A DNA stretch of 5,885 nucleotides from an uncultured Lentisphaeria bacterium. Its GTDB lineage: Bacteria; Verrucomicrobiota; Lentisphaeria; Victivallales; UBA1829. This document shows positions 1 to 5,885 of the stretch, one piece after another. Location of the stretch: assembly GCA_905197955.1 (NCBI GenBank), contig CAJKAR010000091.1:1-5885 (forward strand), read 5' to 3'. The position numbers and the translations under genes are program-made. The notes under the pieces were generated by a model that made no database searches, had not been told where the DNA came from, and saw only the letters and a program-made list of their open reading frames with translations. Positions within the stretch are counted from its first letter, which is position 1; every line of letters starts with the position of its first letter.

Positions 1-55
1 TCCCAGGGGCGAAACAAAGTAGTCAATGAGCTCGGGCTCATTATTATGAAGAGGG

Positions 56-101
56 GAATGCCGTCGGGCGGTCATCATAGCCCGACGGCATTCATCTTTT
101 T
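56..101 (+). terminator. Intrinsic terminator of an upstream plus-strand gene
   Basis: A perfect 14-bp inverted repeat pairs 56-69 (gaatgccgtcgggc) with 80-93, closing a 10-nt loop, and five T residues follow at 97-101. This is the standard form of a rho-independent terminator reading rightward. The other strand has no T run after the stem, so it should act in one direction only. It implies a plus-strand gene ending just before it. Possible stop codons are TAG at 20-22 and TGA at 27-29, in different frames, and too little of that gene is in the window to choose. A smaller 7-bp hairpin with a TCGG loop (25-31 with 36-42) precedes it. Confidence 0.8.
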
Positions 102-232
102 GGTAAATTCCCACTCAAAAAAATCCCTCTTCCTCCTCACCATGGGGCTCGCTGGGCGCATACTTCCGTCTGGCAAAAGATGCCGCCATTCCAGCGCCCT
201 TCCATACGCTTGCGTTCTATACAAAAATCTCG
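102..232 (+). other. Degraded upstream part of the hydrolase-like remnant
   Basis: No independent gene is seen here. The frame used by the following reading frame stays open back to 107, after a TAA at 104-106. Its translation from about 200 (FHTLAFYTKISMASAD) lines up loosely with residues ~900-912 of the large hydrolase (FPKLEFKVPVVRAQ), so the similarity begins before the first ATG at 233. In a different frame, 142-162 reads MGLAGRI, which resembles LGLVARI at residues 865-871 of the hydrolase. If real, this means a frameshift plus a small deletion near 160-200. This second match is short and may be chance. No promoter or Shine-Dalgarno sequence is visible before 233. Confidence 0.4.
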
Positions 233-838
233 ATGGCTTCCGCCGACCGTGTCCCCGCCGGAAGCCATTCCCTTCGGGAACTGCTTTCCGGAAAGTCCCT
301 GAAAATTCCACACAGAGGGAAAGGGGTCTATTTGCCGGAACAGGGAAAAATCACCAGTTCAACCGGGGAGATCAGCATTGACGCAAAAACGAAAACCATC
401 CGGGTCGTCACACCGAAAAGCGAAGGATTCACTGTGACCGGGAAATCCGCAAAAGGCAACCGCCTCAGCGTCACAGGCAGTTCAACCATCTGTTCTGTCT
501 TTGCCGGTTCTCTTGATGGGAAGGAGCTGGCGGAAACCTCCCGCGCCCTGATTCTTCATCTGACCGATGTTCAGGCAACCGGACGCAAAAAAACTACACT
601 CGGCGATTTCCGGATCGTTTACAACTGGGGCAATATGGATCCCTATCTTCTGCGGAAGGGAAAAGCGGAAATCTCTTTGAAGAACTCCGCCAAAGGAGTT
701 GTGCGGATTCGCGCACTTGATGTCAACGGAGCAGTTCTCGCCGAGATTCCGTTCCGGGAATCAAAAGGATCAGTAATCTTTACCGCCGATACGGACCAAT
801 ACGGAGCAATGGCTTATGAACTTCTCCGGATTCCATAA
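233..838 (+). CDS. Orphan C-terminal domain of a glycoside hydrolase paralogue, probable gene remnant
   Basis: This 201-residue frame matches the last ~180 residues of the large hydrolase encoded at 1697-5008. The clearest anchors are ALILHLTD (residues 105-112) against MLFLHLTD (1007-1014), the adjoining QA, then a W-G pair, GKAE against GEAE, and an LAEIPFR/LARIPVR strand near the end. In the hydrolase this region is a beta-rich domain after the catalytic barrel. Here there is no barrel, no catalytic glutamate and no signal peptide. The ATG at 233 has no Shine-Dalgarno sequence, and the similarity seems to continue upstream of it, so 233 is only the first available start. A terminator sits less than 140 bp before it, leaving no room for the missing ~900 residues. 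I infer a 5'-deleted paralogue (pseudogene). A small expressed accessory protein is possible but less likely. The gene converges on the AraC gene, with 47 bp between them. Confidence 0.6.
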   Translation: MASADRVPAGSHSLRELLSGKSLKIPHRGKGVYLPEQGKITSSTGEISIDAKTKTIRVVTPKSEGFTVTGKSAKGNRLSVTGSSTICSVFAGSLDGKELAETSRALILHLTDVQATGRKKTTLGDFRIVYNWGNMDPYLLRKGKAEISLKNSAKGVVRIRALDVNGAVLAEIPFRESKGSVIFTADTDQYGAMAYELLRIP

Positions 839-876
839 CAGCGGACCTCCTGAATGAAACCAGTCTCCTCTGCAAT

Positions 877-918
877 CCGTCCGGTTCATGACCGCCCCGA
901 GAGAACCGGACGGTCTTT
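877..918. terminator. Hairpin between convergent genes, possible terminator
   Basis: An 11-bp perfect inverted repeat pairs 877-887 (ccgtccggttc) with 903-913, around a 15-nt loop. It lies between the end of the plus-strand remnant (838) and the convergent regulator gene, and its left arm overlaps the regulator's stop codon at 886-888. Reading rightward it is followed by tcttt, a weak T tract; reading leftward no T run follows. The position fits a shared terminator, but the poor tail makes its strength uncertain. Confidence 0.5.
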
Positions 919-1704
919 CCTGGGGGTAATCCCATATCTGCTTTTGTAAATGCGGATGAAATAGTTGCTGTCTCCAAAACCGCACCGTTCCGCGATCTCC
1001 GCTATGGAAAGATATGGGTTGCGCAGGAGAATCCGGGATCGTTCCAGACGCAGATTCCGCAAATACTGCAAAGGAGATTCACCGCAGAAATCCTGAAACA
1101 GGCGACGCAGAAAACTCGGGCATATCCCTGCTTTCCGCGCAGTTTCCTCAATGGAGAGCTCCTCCGTAAAATGATCCTGCATAAAATGCAGAGCGCGCTG
1201 GAGTCCGGGATGCAGATTCTCCGTCCGGTTTTCCAGCTGATTAAGGCGCTGAAGCAGAGAACAGAGCAGAGCCGGTGCACCTGTCAAATTTCCAAGTTCC
1301 ATCATTCTCCACAATTCAAGAAGGGAACGGCGAACCCATCCGAGCCCGGAAACATCAATCCGGCGCCACCGCTGGGAAAAAAGTCCGGGGGAGGCCTGAA
1401 ACACACAGAACAGGTTCCGCTCTCCGGGTTCGTTGATCTGATTGTGCCGGACTCCCGGAGGAATCACAATTAAAGTGTCGGGAACTCCTTCCAGAATCCC
1501 GGAGGAACTTTCCACACGGCATTTCCCGCGAGTCACCAGCAGGATCTCGCACCCGCCGTGACAATGAAAGGCCACATTGCCTTCCCCATGATGCAGCCAC
1601 GCATATGCAAAATACGGCAGTTCCATTCGCACCCTTCCCGAGTTGCCTGTTTCCGAAAATACTGTACACTCCCGGGAACGAAGTTTCAACCACGGATCAG
1701 TCAA
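886..1704 (-). CDS. AraC/XylS-family transcriptional regulator with N-terminal cupin
   Basis: This is a DNA-binding regulator that probably senses a sugar and activates carbohydrate genes. In the 272-residue reading, residues ~30-100 form a cupin-type ligand-binding domain, with H47, H49 and E53 (FHCHGGCE) and H87 in the usual places. Residues ~165-265 form the AraC double helix-turn-helix. The first runs from about 184 (SIEETARKAGICPSFLRRLF) and the second from about 233 (SIAEIAERCGFGDSNYFIRI), ending in the family's GITP turn. The length is typical of the family. It is the last gene of the minus-strand unit, overlapping the hydrolase gene by 8 bp, so it is probably co-transcribed and translationally coupled. 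The start is uncertain. The longest form begins at a TTG (1704). An internal ATG at 1626 has a much better Shine-Dalgarno (GGAAGG, 6 nt upstream) and gives 246 residues with both domains intact. Likely targets are its own operon, but no binding site is proven. Confidence 0.93.
   Translation of the reverse strand: MTDPWLKLRSRECTVFSETGNSGRVRMELPYFAYAWLHHGEGNVAFHCHGGCEILLVTRGKCRVESSSGILEGVPDTLIVIPPGVRHNQINEPGERNLFCVFQASPGLFSQRWRRIDVSGLGWVRRSLLELWRMMELGNLTGAPALLCSLLQRLNQLENRTENLHPGLQRALHFMQDHFTEELSIEETARKAGICPSFLRRLFQDFCGESPLQYLRNLRLERSRILLRNPYLSIAEIAERCGFGDSNYFIRIYKSRYGITPRKDRPVLSGRS
1633..1638 (-). promoter_or_regulatory. Shine-Dalgarno for an alternative internal start of the AraC gene
   Basis: On the minus strand GGAAGG lies 6 nt before the ATG whose first base is 1626. 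The longer TTG start at 1704 has only a weak GAG about 8 nt upstream. This site decides between a 246- and a 272-residue regulator. It could be real or could be a chance run within codons. Residues 1-26 of the longer form look coding (PWLKLRSRECTVF), which favours the TTG. Confidence 0.4.
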
Positions 1705-4700
1705 ATGTCAGCTCGTAGACAAAAACCTGTCCTTCCGGACGGAATACATGTGCATCAAAGACAATTTCCCCTTCCGTGTTCCGCCTGACGGGAATCCGGG
1801 CAAGACGCTTTCCTCCGGTATTGCAGCTGTAAAGAGTACAGCTCCTGTCCGCAGGCAGATTCAAACGGACTTCCGCTTCACCGCGCGCTGCCAGATGCGG
1901 CGCCTTTCCCCAGGTGGAATACTGTTTCATCAACGAATTATCGAATTTCAAAAGGGATGCCTGCGAGTCGGTCAGGTGCAGAAAAAGCATCCGCTTCGAC
2001 TCCTTCAACGGTTTGCCGTCTACGGACTGAAGCGAAAATACGCCGCGCCCGATCCGGTTTTGAATCCGCATCAGACCACTGCTCCCTTCGAGTTTTTCCG
2101 GCAGAATCAGAACTTCGATTCCCGGAGCAGTGGCGCGGAACGTCTGACGGGCGGAATCCAGTTCGAGCTGTCCTCCGGCGGAACGGAATCTTTTTCCGGA
2201 AACATCAACCGAATCGTCCGGAAGAATTCCGCGATTCATCAGATCCTTGAACGGAGCACTGCCAAAATTCTGCGCACGAACTACCGGCACCTTGAATTCC
2301 AGTTTCGGGAAGTTGTATCCGGTATTGAGCAAAGCATGGATTCCATCCGGAAGTTTTGTGCGGACGGAGGCAGCGTCCGGCAGGACCGCCGTCCCGATTC
2401 TGGCGACCAGGCCGAGATTCCGGAAATCACGGGAGGGAACCTGACTGAAATTCATTCCTTCCGGTCCCGAAAAAGCCGCAGCAAGAATCACCGGGGAAGG
2501 TTTGATCTCCTTTCCGAGGAACAACTTCACTCCGATTCGATGGGAAAGCATTTTGACTACATCGGAGCCGAGATCGAAAGGTCCTCCGGTCGTCTGATCG
2601 TAAATGATGTTGCCGTATCCGTGGGAATAGGCGAACTGGACAAGTCCGCTCCAGTCCTGGAGTCCGGCATAGGCGGCGGGCAGGACTCCCCCCTCCGCCC
2701 GGTAGAAGTTCGGTTTTGCATAATCGAATTCGGTCACGGCCATGGGCTTGCCCCAGATTCTGGTGGGGAACATCCAAGTGAGATCGGCAGAGGCGCTTTT
2801 CAGAGAAGACTCATTCTCAAGGCGGGCTGGCAGTTTCCAGGCTTCCACGGGAAACTGGGGATGATCGAAATAATAGTGATTGTCGATGTAGTCGTATTCA
2901 TCGCGCAGGAATGAGAGCAGCCATTCCGAATGATGATTCTGATCGGAAACGGGCTGTTTCATCCCGAGTTCCTTTCGGAGAAAGTCGCGCATTTCCCGAT
3001 ACGACGCATCGTACGCATCCATCAGATAGGCTGCGGTCTGCTCTTCACGTTTCAGCGGATTCGCCTTCCATCCTTTGCGTTTGAGCCACTCCGCGAAACG
3101 CTGTTCCTTGAGTGCGCCAAGCGAACCTTCCCAGCGGGAACCGAGATACCCCTCATTGATCAGGTTCACTCCGATCAGCACGGGATCATCTTTGAGCGGA
3201 ATTCCCGTATAGGGATTCGGTGCAGTCAGCCAGTTCTTTGTAAACCGCTTCCAGTTTTCCATCGCCGATTTCCGGAGGAAGACAAGATGTTTGAACCCTC
3301 CTGCGCCCCACTCCTTTTCCTCTTCCGGAGTGAAACGGCGGGAGACATAACAATCGGTAATAACATAGATTCCTCTTTTTTTGAAACAGGCGATCAGATA
3401 ATTCAAACGGTCGAGATGTTTTTCGTTCAGCTCTGTACTGGAACCGTTCCGCCGGACAGAAAGACCGTTGTCATGGTGATGAATCCGGACCAGATTGAAT
3501 CCGGCTTTGACCATGCGGTCTGCCAGACGCTCAGACCAGCGGGGCTCCAGAAACTGAGCCGTATCCACCAGATTGGTCCCGTAAAAACGGACACTCTCGC
3601 CGGGACGGTCGCGAAACTCGAAATGACCGTTCCGCACAACCACGGGCCCGTATTTCCCCGCAGGAGCATCCAGATGCCGTGAAAAGTCCAGAACCGATCC
3701 CGGGACAATGTCCTTCTCCTGACGAATCGGCTTCCAGTTTGCATTCTGTGCTATAACGACCGGTCCGCCGAGCTTCTGTTCCGGGACCCGGTCCGAAGAG
3801 AGAGTCGCCGCAACAATCGCCCATACAGAGGCTCCCGTCGAAGTGAATGCGATTTTTTCAACTTCCTTGTTTTCAATCGGAAAGATGGAACGATACAGAC
3901 CTACCACAGAGGCTTTGTTCTCCCCGGTCCATGTGACAACCCCGTTCGGTGCCGGCTGCGGCGACCACCAGTTCCCGACATCCTTCATGCCGGTCACAGG
4001 AATGACAGACCGACTCCCATCTTTGTATTCCAGCGTCACTTCCCCGATTTTTTTACCCGACGGCCATGCCATCGCATGGAGAAGATACAAATAACTCCCC
4101 CGGACCGGTTTGGACTGCATCGCCTCCGCCCTCTGCGGGAAATAATCTCGGAAGGGCCCCCGGAGAACGATACAGGATTTCCCGCCGTTTTTCCATGGCG
4201 CCACCAGACTGAACGGAACAGTGCCGAGACGGGGATTCTTTTCCCAGCACGGCAGCATGCGGAGATCGTTATCCGCGCCTTGATCGGTCCATCCGCCTTT
4301 CCGGTCGTCGGGTTTTTCGTCGTTGAATCCGGTTGTAAACGCGCCGCGAAGATCCAGCGGAGAAAACAGATAGGGCTCTTCCTTGATCCTGAGCCGGATT
4401 CCGTAACGGCCGTTTTCAAGTTCCGGCAGGAGGAGCCGGACAGCAAAGGTATTGCCTCCGGTTGCGCGATCGTCCTGTACGAAAAAGTCAAACGGTTTTT
4501 CCGCGGAGAAGGTCACTCTTGCTCCATCCAGAGGGAAAATGACCTTTGCGGTTTTCTCCCAGAACAGATTGAATGGATCCCGTATCTTCAGAACATGAAG
4601 TGGAAATTCGAATGTTTTCCGATCGGTCAGAAGTTCCCGGCCTTCGAATCGGGAGGCGCGGGCGGTGAAATCCAGCGCAATTTGTTTCGGCGGAAGCTTG

Positions 4701-5008
4701 CTCCGGACCTGTACTTCCGCCGTATAGATCCAGGTGCTCCGGCCGGCCGGGAGAAATTTCTGCCGGAGCGTTCCTTTGAGTCCGGGCATGTCGATTTCGG
4801 ATTCCAGGGAAGTGCCGTCGTTTTTTTTCACAAGAAAGCAGCGGTCTCCCTGCGTGCTGGAACGCCATTGGGAATCAAAGCATTTGATCCGGGCGGGAAG
4901 TCCGCCGATGGTGAATGCTCCTTTTGGATCAATCTTCAAAGCCGCAGCAAGGGGAAAAACCGCGGAAGCGACAAGAAAACAGGCGGCGGAAAAAAACAGA
5001 ATTCTCAT
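1697..5008 (-). CDS. Large secreted clan GH-A (GH5-like) glycoside hydrolase
   Basis: This is an exported enzyme expected to hydrolyse beta-glycosidic bonds in a polysaccharide by a retaining mechanism; the substrate is unknown. Its 1103 residues begin with a Sec signal peptide (MRILFFSAACFLVASAVFPL, likely cut after A23). A beta-rich region follows to ~215. Residues ~216-405 look like a jelly-roll carbohydrate-binding module and include GGWTDQGADNDLR (238-250). The (beta/alpha)8 barrel spans ~470-840. Barrel landmarks are FNLVRIHHHDNG (504-515), GVNLINEG with E619 as the probable acid/base, HYYFDHP (711-717), and KPMAVTEFDY with E760 as the probable nucleophile. The 141-residue gap between the two glutamates suits clan GH-A. 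Residues ~845-1103 form a beta-rich C-terminal domain, also present alone in the frame at 233-838. The ATG at 5008 has AAAGGA 7 nt upstream. The gene follows the pseudopilin-like gene after 52 bp and overlaps the regulator. It is far longer than a plain GH5 enzyme. The exact GH family cannot be fixed by eye. Confidence 0.88.
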   Translation of the reverse strand: MRILFFSAACFLVASAVFPLAAALKIDPKGAFTIGGLPARIKCFDSQWRSSTQGDRCFLVKKNDGTSLESEIDMPGLKGTLRQKFLPAGRSTWIYTAEVQVRSKLPPKQIALDFTARASRFEGRELLTDRKTFEFPLHVLKIRDPFNLFWEKTAKVIFPLDGARVTFSAEKPFDFFVQDDRATGGNTFAVRLLLPELENGRYGIRLRIKEEPYLFSPLDLRGAFTTGFNDEKPDDRKGGWTDQGADNDLRMLPCWEKNPRLGTVPFSLVAPWKNGGKSCIVLRGPFRDYFPQRAEAMQSKPVRGSYLYLLHAMAWPSGKKIGEVTLEYKDGSRSVIPVTGMKDVGNWWSPQPAPNGVVTWTGENKASVVGLYRSIFPIENKEVEKIAFTSTGASVWAIVAATLSSDRVPEQKLGGPVVIAQNANWKPIRQEKDIVPGSVLDFSRHLDAPAGKYGPVVVRNGHFEFRDRPGESVRFYGTNLVDTAQFLEPRWSERLADRMVKAGFNLVRIHHHDNGLSVRRNGSSTELNEKHLDRLNYLIACFKKRGIYVITDCYVSRRFTPEEEKEWGAGGFKHLVFLRKSAMENWKRFTKNWLTAPNPYTGIPLKDDPVLIGVNLINEGYLGSRWEGSLGALKEQRFAEWLKRKGWKANPLKREEQTAAYLMDAYDASYREMRDFLRKELGMKQPVSDQNHHSEWLLSFLRDEYDYIDNHYYFDHPQFPVEAWKLPARLENESSLKSASADLTWMFPTRIWGKPMAVTEFDYAKPNFYRAEGGVLPAAYAGLQDWSGLVQFAYSHGYGNIIYDQTTGGPFDLGSDVVKMLSHRIGVKLFLGKEIKPSPVILAAAFSGPEGMNFSQVPSRDFRNLGLVARIGTAVLPDAASVRTKLPDGIHALLNTGYNFPKLEFKVPVVRAQNFGSAPFKDLMNRGILPDDSVDVSGKRFRSAGGQLELDSARQTFRATAPGIEVLILPEKLEGSSGLMRIQNRIGRGVFSLQSVDGKPLKESKRMLFLHLTDSQASLLKFDNSLMKQYSTWGKAPHLAARGEAEVRLNLPADRSCTLYSCNTGGKRLARIPVRRNTEGEIVFDAHVFRPEGQVFVYELTFD

Positions 5009-5015
5009 GCAGTCA

Positions 5016-5021
5016 TCCTTT
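5016..5021 (-). promoter_or_regulatory. Ribosome binding site of the large hydrolase
   Basis: On the minus strand AAAGGA lies 7 nt before the ATG at 5008. This fixes the start and places the signal peptide at the N-terminus. A second, out-of-frame ATG overlaps the end of this site (ATGACTGCATGA) and would give only a three-residue peptide. Confidence 0.7.
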
Positions 5022-5060
5022 CATAAAGCAGTCTGTGTAAAAAGAGAAGTAGTCTGGCGC

Positions 5061-5753
5061 TCAGCGGAACAGAGCGTTCGGATGGATTTTTGTCCGAATG
5101 AAATACTCCGATTTCGCTTCGGCATGGCCGTCGGCGAACAGCAGGTTGAACGCATTGGGAGAATGGATGCGCCAGAAATAGTGGTTGGTGTACCAGTACC
5201 ATCTTGCATGATTGCCGCCCGTTGCGGTCGTGATGTCCCCGATCAGGAAAAAGTCGGAAAGGCGGGTCACTCGTTTCAGGTCGATATAGCGCTGGTTCGT
5301 GTCTCCTCCGTAGGTGATCGACCAGTCGCCACGGGTCGGATTCCCCTCAAAACAGCCTTTGAAATTTTCCGTATAGGCGTATTTGGAAACCCGCATCTCG
5401 GAAATGGCCCAGCGGTCTCTGCCGTTAGAGGTGCTCGAACCGTTTTCCGCGGGAGGCTTCGGATCGCTGGAAGGACAGAAGCTGATCGTATCCGTGGTAT
5501 TCATATATCCTGTAAACACCAGCCAGCCGGCCCAGCTGAGCCAGAAGCTGGAGGTATCAAGCATCATCATTGTATCATTGTTGTCATTGGAATACTGGGC
5601 AATGCACAGCGACGACTGCTTCATGTTGCTGATGCAGGTGATGGCTTTGGCTTTCTGTCTCGCCGAGTTCAATGCCGGCAGAAGCAGCGCGGCAAGGATG
5701 GCAATAATCGCAATGACCACCAGCAATTCTATCAGTGAGAAATACCTTTTCAT
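5061..5753 (-). CDS. Type II secretion pseudopilin-like protein with prepilin leader and C-terminal FADGH motif
   Basis: This 230-residue protein is a probable cell-envelope or secreted pseudopilin-like protein of the family widespread in Planctomycetes and Lentisphaerae. Residues 5-29 are a prepilin N-methylation helix (FSLIELLVVIAIIAILAALL), with E9 as the conserved Glu at position 5 of the mature chain. A polar, Trp/Tyr-rich body with four cysteines (C40, C50, C93, C134) follows. The C-terminus carries HSPNAFNLLFADGHAE (197-212), matching the H-x9-DG type motif of this family except that ten rather than nine residues separate His from Asp-Gly. The residue before the expected cleavage site is Tyr instead of the usual Gly. 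The frame stays open upstream to 5876, but the ATG at 5753 is chosen because the leader starts there and GGAGAAG lies just upstream. It is the first gene of the unit, 52 bp before the hydrolase, suggesting a joint role in export, display or glycan capture. The molecular role of these proteins is not established. Confidence 0.9.
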   Translation of the reverse strand: MKRYFSLIELLVVIAIIAILAALLLPALNSARQKAKAITCISNMKQSSLCIAQYSNDNNDTMMMLDTSSFWLSWAGWLVFTGYMNTTDTISFCPSSDPKPPAENGSSTSNGRDRWAISEMRVSKYAYTENFKGCFEGNPTRGDWSITYGGDTNQRYIDLKRVTRLSDFFLIGDITTATGGNHARWYWYTNHYFWRIHSPNAFNLLFADGHAEAKSEYFIRTKIHPNALFR

Positions 5754-5758
5754 TTCAA

Positions 5759-5765
5759 CTTCTCC
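5759..5765 (-). promoter_or_regulatory. Ribosome binding site of the pseudopilin-like gene
   Basis: On the minus strand GGAGAAG ends 5 nt before the ATG at 5753, with GGAG itself 8 nt away. It supports this start over the upstream in-frame ATG at 5876, whose extra 41 codons would run through the putative promoter. Confidence 0.75.
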
Positions 5766-5789
5766 ATATTCGTTTCTGTAATTACAATC

Positions 5790-5818
5790 ATTATATCGCA
5801 AAAAAACAATAAAACCTT
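5790..5818 (-). promoter_or_regulatory. Putative promoter of the pseudopilin-hydrolase-regulator unit
   Basis: The minus strand reads a perfect TATAAT at 5795-5790, about 36 bp before the start codon at 5753, so a 5' leader of roughly 30 nt is expected. No good -35 hexamer lies 16-18 bp upstream (candidates read AGGTTT to GAAGGT), and a run of seven T residues fills part of the spacer. A weak -35 is what one expects of a promoter that needs an activator such as the AraC protein of this unit, but that link is inference. Confidence 0.5.
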
Positions 5819-5832
5819 CGTTTTCTGGTTCC

Positions 5833-5884
5833 TGAATCCGTGAATTTTTGTTGATGTATTTTTCATTCGGATTCAAATGTTGAT
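5833..5884. repeat. Inverted and direct repeats upstream of the promoter, possible operator
   Basis: An 8-bp inverted repeat, tgaatccg (5833-5840) and cggattca (5868-5875), is separated by 27 bp; the arms extend inward as tgaa/ttca with a 2-nt offset. A 7-bp direct repeat, tgttgat, occurs at 5849-5855 and 5878-5884, 29 bp apart. Both lie about 40-90 bp upstream of the TATAAT box, where an activator would bind. AraC-family proteins usually recognise direct repeats near 21 bp apart, so the spacing is not a close match. The region is AT-rich and chance repeats are quite possible. Confidence 0.3.
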
Positions 5885-5885
5885 T

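Noticed and set aside
25..42. 7-bp hairpin with TCGG loop before the main terminator
   Set aside because: It is not followed by a T run and is short. It may merely be the last codons of the upstream gene, so it is mentioned but not annotated as a separate terminator.
46..381. 111-codon plus-strand open frame
   Set aside because: It runs through the terminator hairpin at 56-101 and then overlaps the better supported frame at 233-838. Its composition is Arg/Ser/Pro-rich and shadow-like. Only the short MGLAGRI stretch is kept, as a possible frameshift remnant.
1643..2914. 423-codon plus-strand open frame, with further long plus-strand frames at 2930-3682, 4076-5026 and 4734-5738
   Set aside because: They lie antisense to the hydrolase and pseudopilin genes, which have clear domains, signal peptide and ribosome binding sites. 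The plus-strand translations show no recognisable domain and look like a by-product of codon composition.
4979..4981. Cys10 of the hydrolase signal peptide (FSAAC) as a lipobox
   Set aside because: It lies only nine residues from the N-terminus, before the hydrophobic core is complete, so lipoprotein processing there is implausible. A Sec signal peptidase I site near A21-A23 fits better.
5009..5077. Hairpin plus T-rich tract between the pseudopilin and hydrolase genes as an attenuator
   Set aside because: The only stem is 5 bp (5058-5062 with 5072-5076) with a 9-nt loop, and the CTCTTTTTA tract lies more than 10 nt away. That is too weak to call a terminator.
5754..5876. Upstream in-frame extension of the pseudopilin-like gene to an ATG at 5876
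   Set aside because: The extension would place 41 hydrophilic residues before a prepilin leader that must be near the N-terminus, and it overlaps the TATAAT box and the ribosome binding site of the ATG at 5753.

Overview
The window looks like chromosomal DNA from a Lentisphaerae/Victivallales-type bacterium (PVC superphylum). This is inferred from gene content rather than from a marker gene. The clues are a short pseudopilin-like protein with an FxLIELLVVIAIIAILA leader and a C-terminal FADGH motif, placed directly upstream of a very large secreted glycoside hydrolase and an AraC-type regulator that carries a sugar-sensing cupin. Members of that phylum carry many such pseudopilin/hydrolase/AraC sets.

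Layout from left to right. Positions 1-55 hold at most the last codons of an unseen plus-strand gene. Its transcript probably ends at a strong intrinsic terminator (56-101). Positions 102-838 hold an orphan plus-strand reading frame that is colinear with the last ~200 residues of the large hydrolase further along the window. It has no catalytic barrel, no secretion signal and no visible ribosome binding site, so it is best read as the leftover 3' end of a lost paralogous hydrolase gene. A hairpin at 877-913 separates it from the convergent minus-strand genes.

The rest, about 5 kb, is one minus-strand unit read from right to left. It starts with an upstream region holding a perfect TATAAT box and some repeats (5754-5885). 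Then come a pseudopilin-like protein (5061-5753), a 1103-residue secreted clan GH-A glycosidase (1697-5008), and an AraC/XylS-family regulator (886-1704) whose first codon overlaps the end of the hydrolase gene. The simplest reading is a small carbohydrate-utilisation operon. The hydrolase is exported and cleaves a plant or host glycan, the pseudopilin-like protein is exported and perhaps surface-displayed, and the regulator switches the unit on in response to a sugar. The substrate cannot be told from the sequence.

No tRNA, rRNA, CRISPR array, insertion sequence or integrase was seen. The long open frames antisense to the hydrolase are judged to be shadows of its codon composition. The two most interesting points are the stranded C-terminal domain next to an intact paralogue, and the tight pseudopilin-hydrolase-regulator linkage.
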